Of a DNA stretch of 29,196 bases, positions 7,356 through 15,374 are shown piece by piece; the stretch's first letter is position 1; the number at the start of each line of letters is the position of its first letter. Source of the DNA: Cacconaster sp964598495. GTDB lineage: Bacteria; Bacteroidota; Bacteroidia; Bacteroidales; UBA932. The DNA lies in contig CAZRBY010000021.1 of assembly GCA_964598495.1 (NCBI GenBank), positions 1 to 29,196 on the forward strand, given 5' to 3'. The notes beneath the pieces are model-generated. The model searched no databases. It had not been told where the DNA came from and worked only from the letters and a program-made list of their open reading frames with translations. A program made the position numbers and the translations under genes.

Positions 7356-8653
7356 ACGCTATGAAACAGATAGATCCCGTAAAACGAGAAAAAGCGCTGG
7401 CCCTTTTGGCCGATATTTCGGACAGCAAATTGCGCACCCATCTGAATTCTTGTGTCCGATGCGGTCTTTGCGCTACCAGTTGCATGTACTATGACACCTT
7501 CCACGAAGCTAAATATATCCCAGCCGTTAAAGTGGATATCGTTGCATCCATTTACAAACGTTACAACACATTTCTGGGTAAACATGCTCCTAAATTAGTC
7601 AATGCCCGCCCCTTGAATGAAGAGACGGCGGAAGAGATGGTAGACCTGCTTTTCGGATCCTGCACCATGTGTGGCCGTTGCGTAGCCCATTGCTCCATCG
7701 GAGTAGATATCTCCTACCTCGTCCATAAAGGTCGGGAGATGTTGGCAGAGATGGGCATGGTTCCGGCTTCACTGCAATCCACGGTAGATGCAGCCGTTCA
7801 GACCGGCAATAATATGGCTATTCCCGTCGAGGAGTATACGGATACCATTGAATGGATGGAAGAAGAACTGCAAGATGAAGTGGAAGATGAAAATGCTCGT
7901 ATTCCGCTGGACGAACAGGATTGCAATATATTCTATACCCTCAATCCGCGCGAACCCAAGTTTTTCCCGCTCTCCATCAAGGCGATGGCCAAAATTTTCT
8001 ATGCCGCTCAAGAAAGCTGGACCCTTTCAACCAAGTACTATGATGTAACCAATTACGGTTATTTCAACGGAAACACTGCCGAAGCGACCCTGATTGCCCG
8101 CAACCTCCACGATGAGGTACTTCGTTTAAAGGGTAAACGATTGATTTTGGGTGAATGCGGACACGGATCCTACGCCAACCGTTGGGAAGGACCTAATTAT
8201 TTGGGACATTCCTACGAATTCGATATGATAACGGCCGTGGAACTGATGAAAGAATATATCGATTCAGGGCGGATTCGTTTGGATAAAAGCCTCAATAGCG
8301 AACCGGTTACCATTCATGATCCTTGCAACTTGGTACGCAACGGCGGAATGTTCAATACACTTCGCTATGTATTGCATGCTTCGTGCAGCAATATCATCGA
8401 AATGAACCCATACGGTAACGACAACCATTGCTGCGGCGGTGGAGGCGGGCAGTTGGCTATGAGCGAGTATAATGAACGCCGACTTGGAATCGGCAAGATC
8501 AAAGCCGATCAAATTAGCAAGAGCGGCGCCACGATCGTCATTACGCCCTGTCATAACTGTGTCGATCAATTATTGCAATTGAATCACACCTATAAATTGG
8601 GGGTTAAGATCATGACCGTTGCAGAAATTGTAGCAAACGCATTAATATTATAA
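7340..8653 (+). CDS. DsrK / HdrD-like iron-sulfur protein (heterodisulfide reductase-type)
   Basis: 437 residues from the ATG at 7340, overlapping the DsrM-like gene by 16 bases; a second ATG at 7361, five bases past that gene's stop, is an equally possible start. An earlier in-frame start at 7253 is rejected because it lies deep in dsrM. Two ferredoxin-type 4Fe-4S motifs (CxxCxxCxxxC) are at C38/C41/C44/C48 and C108/C111/C114/C118. A CCG domain follows: C329 in HDPC, C364-C365 in HCCGGGGG and C404/C407 in TPCHNC, which in HdrB/HdrD/DsrK binds the noncubane 4Fe-4S cluster that acts on disulfides. The earlier GECGHGSY at about 271 is a remnant of the first CCG half. The natural substrate in this setting is the DsrC disulfide or trisulfide. 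Confidence 0.88.
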   Translation: MARTLDAMKQIDPVKREKALALLADISDSKLRTHLNSCVRCGLCATSCMYYDTFHEAKYIPAVKVDIVASIYKRYNTFLGKHAPKLVNARPLNEETAEEMVDLLFGSCTMCGRCVAHCSIGVDISYLVHKGREMLAEMGMVPASLQSTVDAAVQTGNNMAIPVEEYTDTIEWMEEELQDEVEDENARIPLDEQDCNIFYTLNPREPKFFPLSIKAMAKIFYAAQESWTLSTKYYDVTNYGYFNGNTAEATLIARNLHDEVLRLKGKRLILGECGHGSYANRWEGPNYLGHSYEFDMITAVELMKEYIDSGRIRLDKSLNSEPVTIHDPCNLVRNGGMFNTLRYVLHASCSNIIEMNPYGNDNHCCGGGGGQLAMSEYNERRLGIGKIKADQISKSGATIVITPCHNCVDQLLQLNHTYKLGVKIMTVAEIVANALIL

Positions 8654-8659
8654 TACAAC

Positions 8660-9823
8660 ATGAGCAAATTGATTTATTTGGACAATTCGGCCACAAGTTT
8701 CCCGAAGCCCGATAGCGTGTACGAATTTATGCACTCTTTTTATTGTACCAAAGGAGTAAGTCCGGGACGTTCCGGCTTTGATGCTGCCTTGGAAGCCGAA
8801 GATATGGTAACATCCACCCGCAAAATGTTGACAGAACTCTTCAACGGCGGTGGGGACTACAACCGACTGACATTCAGTTATAACGCCACGGATTCACTCA
8901 ACCTGATCATCAACGGTCTGGTTGAAAAAGGCACTCACGTCGTTACGACAATGTTGGAGCACAACTCTGTTTTGCGCCCACTTTATGTCAATGAACAAGC
9001 CGGAATAATCGATGTAACCTATGTGCCGTTTGATGAGGATGGTTATGTGCATCCGGAGGATATCGAAAAGGCAATCCGTCCGAACACGAAATTTGTGATT
9101 GTTACCCACTGTTCCAATGTGGTAGGTACTATTCAACCATTAACGGAGATCGGGGAAATCTGTCGCAAGAAAGGTATTCTTTTCGTTGTAGACGGAAGCC
9201 AGGGTGCCGGTGCCGTAGATTTGGACATGCAGGCCAGCAACATAGATGTCTATTGTTTTACTGGCCATAAATGTCTGATGGGACCGACCGGTATCGGCGG
9301 TTCATACGTACGTGAAGGAATTGAAATCAAACATACCCGCGCCGGCGGTACCGGCGTACGTTCCGCTTATCCTGCACACTTGGATGAGTATCCTTATCGT
9401 TTGGAATACGGTACCCTTAACATCCTGGGAGTGGCAGGTCTTCATGCCGGAGTAAAATGGATTACCGAACAAGGGATAATGAACATTCACCGGCGTGAAA
9501 TGGAATTGTGGAGCATCTTGGTGGATGGACTGCGTAAGAATCCAGCCGTTAAACTCTATTGCTGTAAAAGCGCGAAAAATCATAATCCGGTGCTCTCGTT
9601 CAACATCAACAACTTTGATTCCAGCGATGTCGGCACCATGCTGGACGTGGACTACAACATTGCAGTTCGTATCGGCCTCCAATGTGCACCCAAAGTACAT
9701 GAGGGCATTGGTACCATAGATAATCACGGAACGGTTCGCATGAGTATCGGAGCCTTTACCACGGAAAAAGAGGTCAGAGCCGCAATTGATGCCGTCAATG
9801 AAATAGCCTCACTGCGTAATTAA
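8660..9823 (+). CDS. cysteine desulfurase-like class V aminotransferase
   Basis: 387 residues. The fold-type I PLP enzyme opens with YLDNSATSFPKP. The PLP lysine is K204 in TGHKCLMGPTG, with D178 in VVDGSQ and H101 in LEHNS in the usual supporting positions. C342 in RIGLQCAPKVHEGIGT matches the catalytic cysteine of SufS/CsdB-type desulfurases, which take sulfur from L-cysteine as a protein persulfide and leave alanine. The gene starts six bases after the DsrK-like gene and is followed by a terminator, so it is the last gene of the dsrC operon. No suf or isc scaffold gene is nearby, which points to a dedicated role in loading DsrC rather than general Fe-S assembly. Selenocysteine lyase activity is an alternative. 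Confidence 0.9.
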   Translation: MSKLIYLDNSATSFPKPDSVYEFMHSFYCTKGVSPGRSGFDAALEAEDMVTSTRKMLTELFNGGGDYNRLTFSYNATDSLNLIINGLVEKGTHVVTTMLEHNSVLRPLYVNEQAGIIDVTYVPFDEDGYVHPEDIEKAIRPNTKFVIVTHCSNVVGTIQPLTEIGEICRKKGILFVVDGSQGAGAVDLDMQASNIDVYCFTGHKCLMGPTGIGGSYVREGIEIKHTRAGGTGVRSAYPAHLDEYPYRLEYGTLNILGVAGLHAGVKWITEQGIMNIHRREMELWSILVDGLRKNPAVKLYCCKSAKNHNPVLSFNINNFDSSDVGTMLDVDYNIAVRIGLQCAPKVHEGIGTIDNHGTVRMSIGAFTTEKEVRAAIDAVNEIASLRN

Positions 9824-9860
9824 TCGTTGCGGATAGATCTTTGGATCATTCACTATAACA

Positions 9861-9892
9861 AAAGCCCCCGGTCGTTGACCGAGGGCTTTTTG
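9861..9892. terminator. bidirectional intrinsic terminator
   Basis: The arms are 9861-9873 (AAAGCCCCCGGTC) and 9877-9889 (GACCGAGGGCTTT), with a three-base loop and one mismatch. An A tract lies on the left and a T tract on the right, so it can end both the dsrC operon and the converging C69 dipeptidase gene. Confidence 0.85.
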
Positions 9893-9900
9893 CGTAATTA

Positions 9901-11577
9901 TTATCTTCCAACTTTCATTACATCTCCATGGTCTTTGACAATGGCACGGAGCCAGCGCTCACGGGGGATATCGTTGATGGGACGTGCCGGAATTCCCTTA
10001 CCGGAGCCGTTGTCCTTGAATGTACCATCTTCATTCTGCTGCTTGATGTTGCCATCAATGAATTTGATAAGAAGAAACTCCTCCAACTCCAACCATTTAT
10101 TAAATAGCTGCTCCGATCTCTTGGCAGAGAATTCTGTGAGATAGGCAATAGCCTGTCCTCTGTTGCCGGCCTCCAGCATCTTGAGTGCATTGGAATCACT
10201 CTTTTTGACAAGCTCCAGGCTACCCAGTTCGAAAGCGTCGATCTCAGCTCTGAGAACGGGCTCTACCCTATTGTAGAAGAGATATGCAAAGTGAGTCACT
10301 TTGTTGAAGAGCCAGAATGCGGAGGTAGGCGAGTAGGTGGTCATACCGCCGTTGCCCACTCTGAAGCACTCGGGAACCTCGGTAATTGAGGTATAGATAG
10401 GAGTCACTGCAGAAGTGGCGGCGTCATCTGTTCCAAACCAAATCACACCTCCGATCTCGTCCGGAAGCCAGCCGCGTGATTGTGCTACAAACCAGAATCC
10501 CGTCTGCTGGGTGGCAATTGAGCGCTCATAGCGATATGTCACTCCATCCACTTCAAAACCCATAGGGCGCCATCTGTAGGGAACTTCGTGAGGGCCCGCA
10601 CCCACATCATATCTGAAGTCCATCGGGGTATCCTCAAAATGGTCTCTCATCACATCTGCAAGCTCTTTGACTCCAACTTTCTCCGTGGGTTTTATATAGA
10701 GCGGCATCTTATTGTCGGGGTTGTGACCAAAAGCGAAATCGAGATATTTGTCAGCATCGAATGTGCCTTTACCGAGAATATTGAACGCAGCCCACACCCT
10801 TGCTTCACAACCTCTGAGCGCACCCCAGTCAGCAGGTGCGTAGGCATCACAGAAACTGAAGTCCTTATCTTCGCCGGTGAAAAAGCCCTTTGAGCGGGCA
10901 AAGGAGATAACATCGGGAGCATAGAGGCAATTCTCGTGGTCATTGAGAGGGAATTTGTGGATGCGGCTCTGATTGGCATGTGCGCTGATATATCCATCCG
11001 GAATCCTGATGGCAACCCACACAGCCCCAAGTTCTTCACCTTTACCCACGATCTCCATTATCCAGCACTCATCCTTGTCCGCGATGGAAAATGATTCTCC
11101 TCCCGAAGGAAATCCGTATTTCTGGAGAAATTCGTCAATTATCGTGATAGCCTCTCGTGCGGTACGTGCCCTCTGGAGAGTGATGTAAATAAGGGAACCA
11201 TAGTCCATAACACCATGGGGATTAGCCAACTCGTCACGTCCTCCGAAGGTAGTCTCTGCAATAATCAACTGGTGTTCGTTCATATTACCAACGGTTTGAT
11301 ATGTGCGTTCAACCTGATCTATCCGGCCGAGGTATTTGCCCGAATCCCACTCATAGATATCCATTTTCGATCCTTTAGGCCACACGGCGGCGGGCACATA
11401 ATATAGTTCACCATAGAGCTGGTGGGAGTCAGCAGAATAAGTCACCATACAGGAACCATCCTTGGAGGCTCCTTTGGTCACAATAACATTGGTACATGCA
11501 TTGGCTTCCACCTGTCCCAGCCACATTGCAAGCATCAGGCAGATTACGATTTTGAATATTCTCTTCATTTTCTTCAA
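9901..11577 (-). CDS. C69-family dipeptidase, secreted
   Basis: 558 residues. A signal peptide of 27 residues ends ANA, and the next residue is Cys28 in CTNVIVTKGAS. In the C69 (Ntn-hydrolase) family, cleavage exposes this Cys as the N-terminal nucleophile. Family sequences are visible further on: YSADSHQLYGEL, IAETTFGG, YGSLIYITLQRARTAREAI, GESFSIADKDECWIMEIVGKG and HANQSRIHKF. Relatives split dipeptides in the periplasm and in Bacteroidales are typical of peptide- and amino-acid-fermenting species. The start could also be Met4. The gene converges on the dsrC operon and shares its terminator. No clean promoter was found; TATATTCG upstream is one base off the -7 consensus. Confidence 0.92.
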   Translation of the reverse strand: MKKMKRIFKIVICLMLAMWLGQVEANACTNVIVTKGASKDGSCMVTYSADSHQLYGELYYVPAAVWPKGSKMDIYEWDSGKYLGRIDQVERTYQTVGNMNEHQLIIAETTFGGRDELANPHGVMDYGSLIYITLQRARTAREAITIIDEFLQKYGFPSGGESFSIADKDECWIMEIVGKGEELGAVWVAIRIPDGYISAHANQSRIHKFPLNDHENCLYAPDVISFARSKGFFTGEDKDFSFCDAYAPADWGALRGCEARVWAAFNILGKGTFDADKYLDFAFGHNPDNKMPLYIKPTEKVGVKELADVMRDHFEDTPMDFRYDVGAGPHEVPYRWRPMGFEVDGVTYRYERSIATQQTGFWFVAQSRGWLPDEIGGVIWFGTDDAATSAVTPIYTSITEVPECFRVGNGGMTTYSPTSAFWLFNKVTHFAYLFYNRVEPVLRAEIDAFELGSLELVKKSDSNALKMLEAGNRGQAIAYLTEFSAKRSEQLFNKWLELEEFLLIKFIDGNIKQQNEDGTFKDNGSGKGIPARPINDIPRERWLRAIVKDHGDVMKVGR

Positions 11578-11613
11578 TTTTTTGTTAATATTTTCACGAA
11601 TATAATAAAAAAC

Positions 11614-11640
11614 TTGTTATTGGGATATTTATTATCTTTG
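11614..11640 (+). promoter_or_regulatory. promoter of the small secreted protein gene
   Basis: TATCTTTG at 11633-11640 matches TAnnTTTG exactly and TTG at 11614-11616 lies 16 bases before it, slightly closer than the usual 19-21. Transcription would start near 11647, giving a leader of about 17 bases before the ATG at 11664. Confidence 0.45.
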
Positions 11641-11663
11641 CAACCTATAACAACCTTCACATC

Positions 11664-12077
11664 ATGAGATACTCAAAGTTTTTGTTGTCAATTACATTAA
11701 CCCTGCTTTGCGGTAGCCTTTTGTATGCGCAAAATCCTCAAGGCGAGCAGGGTCCGCCAAATTTTGAAGAGTTGGCAGCTAAGGAAGCAGATAATCTTAT
11801 GAGAGAATTTGAACTTGATTTTCGACAGGTCTTTCTCGTAGATTCCCTTCTACAGGATATGATGCCGAAAATGAATGAGGAAATGAGCGCCATCCAGCGC
11901 TCCGGTGCTACCAATCGCGAAATATTTCAGATCACATATGACAAATGGCTCGACGCCATTGATAAAGAGTATGAAAAAATCTTCAATGATGATCAGTGGA
12001 AACGTTACCTCAAATCGACTCGCGGTAGAGAGAAACGCAAACGTGACAAACGGATGGCAGAGAGAGAAAGTATGTAG
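11664..12077 (+). CDS. small secreted helical protein of unknown function
   Basis: 137 residues with a clear signal peptide ending LLYAQ. The mature protein is highly charged and predicted helical, with EELAAKEADNLMREFELDFRQ early, a central AIQRSGATNREIF, and a basic C-terminus GREKRKRDKRMAERE. The general layout recalls small Spy/CpxP-like or DUF4890-like periplasmic proteins common in Bacteroidota, but I cannot assign it firmly. It has its own promoter match. Its stop codon lies inside a G/T-rich repetitive tract that continues downstream, so the C-terminus may have been formed by that repeat. Confidence 0.7.
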   Translation: MRYSKFLLSITLTLLCGSLLYAQNPQGEQGPPNFEELAAKEADNLMREFELDFRQVFLVDSLLQDMMPKMNEEMSAIQRSGATNREIFQITYDKWLDAIDKEYEKIFNDDQWKRYLKSTRGREKRKRDKRMAERESM

Positions 12078-12126
12078 TATGTAGTATGTCGTGGGGAGTA
12101 TGGAGTGGGTAGTGTGGAGTTGGTAG
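12070..12126 (+). repeat. degenerate G/T-rich repeat tract (GTAGTATG-like)
   Basis: A string of related 7-10 base words (GTAGTATG, GGAGTATG, GGAGTGG, GTAGTGTGG) follows and includes the stop codon of the small secreted protein gene. Similar tracts occur at 14353-14412 and 27765-27790, also just past gene ends or between genes. Confidence 0.6.
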
Positions 12127-12134
12127 CAATGAGG

Positions 12135-12190
12135 AATGAGCAATTAGCAATGAGCAATTAGCAATGAGCAATTAGCAATGAGCAATTAGC
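12135..12190 (+). repeat. four tandem copies of a 14-bp repeat
   Basis: The unit AATGAGCAATTAGC is repeated perfectly four times (12135-12148, 12149-12162, 12163-12176, 12177-12190) and flanked by partial copies on both sides. It sits 46 bases before the SIS-domain gene. It is non-coding; copy number is likely to vary between strains. Confidence 0.9.
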
Positions 12191-12236
12191 AATTAAGAAT
12201 TTAAAACAAAGATTATTATAACTTAAAATACAGCAA

Positions 12237-12998
12237 ATGTTAGCAAACCAATGGTTAAAGAACGCTCAGGGCGTTATGAATAAGATTGAGGCAACTCAAA
12301 TGGAGAATATCCGCAAGGTTGCAGAAGTTATGGCAAACACTATCCAATCCGGTCGCTGGGTCCACACTTTCGGTTGTGGCCATGCTACTCTCCCTATAGA
12401 GGAAATGTATCCCCGTATCGGAGGCTTCGTAGGATTCCATCCCTTGTGCGAGCTTCCCCTTACATTTTTTACTCATATAACCGGTGAGATGGGTATCGAC
12501 CAGTTCCTTTTTCTCGAGAGAACCGAAGGCTATGGCAAAGCCATCATGAAAGGCTGGAATTTCGATGAAAAGGATATCCTCTGGCTCTTCTCACATACCG
12601 GCATCAACGCAGTTAATATTGACGTCGCTCTTGAAGCAAAGAAACGCGGCATGAAAGTCATAGTATTTGGTTCGGCGGAACAGACGGGCAACAAGGTTCC
12701 CCGTCATTCCGGCGGTAAAAACCTATTCCAGATTGCCGACTATGTGGTGGACACCTGCTGCCCTCTCATAGACGCATCGGTTGACCTCAAAAACCACCGC
12801 GATAAGATTGGTCCCGTATCAACGGTAGCATTCGTAACCACAGTATGGATGACCATCTGCACCGTTGCCGAGATCCTTGCAGATCGCGGCGAGAAGCTCT
12901 TCATACACCCCTCTCACAATGTGCCCGGCGACACCACGGCTCAAGAGCGACTCGACGCCTGTATTACAGAGTACAAGAGGAGAGTCAGAGGTCTTTAA
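12237..12998 (+). CDS. SIS-domain sugar-phosphate-binding protein
   Basis: 253 residues, resembling the single-SIS-domain sugar isomerase/UPF0309 group. A helical cap occupies about residues 1-38. The phosphosugar-binding core begins at VHTFGCGHATLPIEEMYPRIGG (about 41-62), with LWLFSHTGINAVNIDVALEAKKRG (about 117-140) as the second SIS loop region and VIVFGSAEQTGNK after it. Relatives bind or isomerise amino-sugar phosphates such as N-acetylmuramate 6-phosphate. The usual Ser-rich GTGHS loop is replaced by GCGHA, so catalytic details may differ. It is 54 bases upstream of the cysteine desulfidase gene on the same strand and may share a transcript. Confidence 0.8.
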   Translation: MLANQWLKNAQGVMNKIEATQMENIRKVAEVMANTIQSGRWVHTFGCGHATLPIEEMYPRIGGFVGFHPLCELPLTFFTHITGEMGIDQFLFLERTEGYGKAIMKGWNFDEKDILWLFSHTGINAVNIDVALEAKKRGMKVIVFGSAEQTGNKVPRHSGGKNLFQIADYVVDTCCPLIDASVDLKNHRDKIGPVSTVAFVTTVWMTICTVAEILADRGEKLFIHPSHNVPGDTTAQERLDACITEYKRRVRGL

Positions 12999-13052
12999 TT
13001 TTACACTGCACAATATCAGGGGGTGGCAACAAAGTCGCCCCTTTTTAACAAT

Positions 13053-14351
13053 ATGAAAAACAAAATCATAGCACTTCTCAAACAAGAGGTCAAACCGGCT
13101 CTCGGATGCACCGAACCCATAGCGGTGGCCCTTGCAGTAGCCCGCAGTTGCGAACTCCTGAGGAGCATCTCTCAGGAACCTGAACTAATTGATGTCAAAG
13201 TCAGCAACAATATCCTCAAGAACGGCATGGGGGTGGGAATTCCAGGTACCGATACTGTGGGACTGCATATCGCAGCGGCTCTGGGATGCACCTGCGGTAA
13301 ATCAAAATACCGCCTCGAAGTACTTAAAGATGTAACTGATGAAAGCGTCTTCAAAGCGCGGGAAATGGTATCAACAAGAAAGGTAACCATATCGCTTGCA
13401 GAAACTTCGGAGAAGCTCTATGTTTATGCCGAAGTTTCAGAGAGCCAAGGCTCTCACAAAGCAGTCGCTATTATAAGCGGCAATCACGACTCTATAATAC
13501 ATGAGGAACTTGATGGTAAAATCATCAACAGCATAGAGAACAGCGGCTGTAATGATCCCTCCGGCGATCTTCTTGAACATGACTTCGCTCGAAACATTAC
13601 CATTGAGCAGATACTTGATTTCGCCACTGGCACACCGCTTGAAGATCTGGAGTTTATAATGGAATCCGTGACTCTCAACAAAGCGTTGGTAGATGAGGGA
13701 CTTCGAAATAAATATGGTCTCCAGGTGGGCAGAACATTGCTCGCTCCCATCAATAAAGTTGTATATGGAGACACCTATCTCACCTATGCCATGGCCTACA
13801 CTGCAGCAGCATCCGATGCGAGGATGGCGGGCTCTACACTTCCTGCCATGAGCAACTCCGGTAGCGGCAATCAGGGTATCACAGCCACGGTTCCGGTTAT
13901 CGCTATTGCGGAAAAATTAGGGGCCGGTCACGAAGAGCTGGCAAGAGCATTGGTGATCAGCCACCTGGTAGCTATCCACATCAAGGGACATCTGGGCAGA
14001 CTCTCGGCTCTCTGCGGATGTGTAGTCGCTTCTACAGGCTCAGCCTGCGGCATTGTCTACCTGCGCAAGGGAGGTTATGAGCAGATGTGCGCTGCCATAA
14101 AAAACATGATTGGAAATATTACCGGAATGGTATGCGACGGAGCCAAGGTAGGGTGTGCTCTAAAAGTGGCCTCAGGAGTAGCCAGCGCGCTGCAATCTGC
14201 AGTCCTTGCGCTCGACGGTATCTGCATATCATCCAACGACGGCATCATAGAGGAGGATATCGAAAAAACCATTGCCAATCTCGGCAAAATCGGCTCCATT
14301 GGTATGCAGAGCACAGATGAGATGATTCTGGAAATTATGGTATGCAAATAG
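13053..14351 (+). CDS. cyuA: L-cysteine desulfidase (CyuA / UPF0597 family)
   Basis: 432 residues from the ATG at 13053. An in-frame ATG at 13023 would add ten residues not expected in the family, which begins just before the KPALGCTEP motif. Members convert L-cysteine to pyruvate, ammonia and sulfide using an oxygen-sensitive 4Fe-4S cluster. Candidate cluster cysteines are C19 in LGCTEPIAVALA, one in LSALCGCVVAS and one in MVCDGAKVGCALK; SGCNDPSGD is also family-typical. The product is cytoplasmic. Some relatives may instead act on L-serine. It lies about 3.2 kb from the DsrC-cysteine desulfurase operon, so two enzymes taking sulfur from cysteine are near each other, though in separate transcripts. 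Confidence 0.88.
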   Translation: MKNKIIALLKQEVKPALGCTEPIAVALAVARSCELLRSISQEPELIDVKVSNNILKNGMGVGIPGTDTVGLHIAAALGCTCGKSKYRLEVLKDVTDESVFKAREMVSTRKVTISLAETSEKLYVYAEVSESQGSHKAVAIISGNHDSIIHEELDGKIINSIENSGCNDPSGDLLEHDFARNITIEQILDFATGTPLEDLEFIMESVTLNKALVDEGLRNKYGLQVGRTLLAPINKVVYGDTYLTYAMAYTAAASDARMAGSTLPAMSNSGSGNQGITATVPVIAIAEKLGAGHEELARALVISHLVAIHIKGHLGRLSALCGCVVASTGSACGIVYLRKGGYEQMCAAIKNMIGNITGMVCDGAKVGCALKVASGVASALQSAVLALDGICISSNDGIIEEDIEKTIANLGKIGSIGMQSTDEMILEIMVCK

Positions 14352-14352
14352 A

Positions 14353-14412
14353 GTCCCGAGTAGGTAGTCTGTAGTCTGAAGTGTAGTGGAGTAGGGAGTT
14401 GGGGTATTTGGG
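14353..14412 (+). repeat. degenerate G/T-rich tract after cyuA
   Basis: Words such as GTAGGTAGTCTGTAGTCTG and GTAGTGGAGTAGGGAGT follow the cyuA stop directly. The composition and word set match the tracts at 12070-12126 and 27765-27790. No terminator hairpin is visible here. Confidence 0.5.
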
Positions 14413-14583
14413 TTATGCATTTAGTGTTGGGAAAATAGCATTCCATGCCTGTTAAGTGAGAAAGGATATAAGGTTACACCCGTCAAATGATGAGCAATAT
14501 GTGCCTTGCGAGTAATTAACAATTATAGGCCGACAGCCAATTGCTAACGTTCAAAGAACAACAACAAGTATGAGTATTCCTTA

Positions 14584-14658
14584 TTGACGAAAAATCAAAT
14601 ATTTTGAAGTTTTCGTCAACAACTCGCCTAAATTGTGCAACAAGTTGTCGCACAATTT
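14584..14658. other. two neighbouring inverted repeats, possible REP-like element
   Basis: The first hairpin has outer arms TTGACGAAAA (14584-14593) and TTTTCGTCAA (14610-14619) with an inner pair TCAAA/TTTGA. The second has arms AAATTGTGC (14630-14638) and GCACAATTT (14650-14658) with an inner ACAA/TTGT. Together they fill the middle of the 367-base non-coding stretch between cyuA and the HAD gene. A 26-codon minus-strand frame (14661 to 14581) spans both. The remaining parts of 14352-14718 show nothing I can name. Confidence 0.55.
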
Positions 14659-14718
14659 CATGTAGTCGAGAAAACGATGGAGTTCTGAAAAAGTTTTATC
14701 TGCTCGGCTTATGCGATT

Positions 14719-15360
14719 CTAGCGCAGCGTTTCTGAGATTTTCAGAATCTCTTCTACACTCGAAAAGCGGTATTGAGCCGGAATACCCTGAAAACCCCGA
14801 TTGCGCCAATCAGCCAAAGCAAAATCAATACCTGCTGCGCGAGCACACTCGAAGTCATATTCCGTATCTCCGAAATAGATGCATTCATCAGTTGTTGCGC
14901 CGGAACGGGACATATAGGCCAAAAGGGGATCCGGAAAGGGTTTATGACGAAGTGAATCGTCGCTGGTGATAATTGTATCGAAAAGATCTTTCCATTGCTT
15001 CAAATGGGGGTCGAAGTTGAACTCAAAACGACTTCTGGATGTCACTACACCCAATTTGAATCCCATTTCGCGAAGGCGGGGAAGCATTTCGTGAACACCC
15101 TCAAAAGGAACAATAAGATACATCAGTTCCTGAAAATTCTTCTCCCAAAGGTGTGCTGCCAACTCTTTATCTTCAACATCCATTTGTTGAGCCACCACAA
15201 AAGTCGGTATACCAAAATAGGGGTAGAGTTCATCGTAGGTCATATCCTTGCCCATTAACTCCTTAACAGTCCTCTGTAGAGAGAGAACGCCTGTCTTTTC
15301 GGTATCGAGCAATGTGCCGTCTATGTCAAAAATCAAATGATTGTATTTCCTTTGCTCCAT
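14719..15360 (-). CDS. HAD-superfamily phosphatase (phosphoglycolate phosphatase-like)
   Basis: 213 residues, the size of a subfamily I HAD hydrolase with a helical cap. Motif I is DIDGTLLDTE with nucleophile D12 and acid D14; motif II is VTSRS, motif III the Lys in HKPFPDP, and motif IV FGDTEYD. The cap lies at about residues 20-80. Relatives dephosphorylate phosphoglycolate, pyrophosphate or small sugar phosphates; the substrate cannot be told. It starts 14 bases after the adenosylhomocysteinase gene on the same strand, so it is probably the last gene of a three-gene transcript. Confidence 0.88.
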   Translation of the reverse strand: MEQRKYNHLIFDIDGTLLDTEKTGVLSLQRTVKELMGKDMTYDELYPYFGIPTFVVAQQMDVEDKELAAHLWEKNFQELMYLIVPFEGVHEMLPRLREMGFKLGVVTSRSRFEFNFDPHLKQWKDLFDTIITSDDSLRHKPFPDPLLAYMSRSGATTDECIYFGDTEYDFECARAAGIDFALADWRNRGFQGIPAQYRFSSVEEILKISETLR

Positions 15361-15374
15361 TTATTCTCTCTCCG

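Noticed and set aside
11850..12143. Minus-strand 97-codon frame with a Tyr/His-rich N-terminus
   Set aside because: It is antisense to the small secreted protein gene and its N-terminus is translated from the G/T-rich repeat.
14604..14969. Plus-strand 121-codon frame
   Set aside because: Most of it lies antisense to the well-supported HAD phosphatase gene and its product has no family resemblance.
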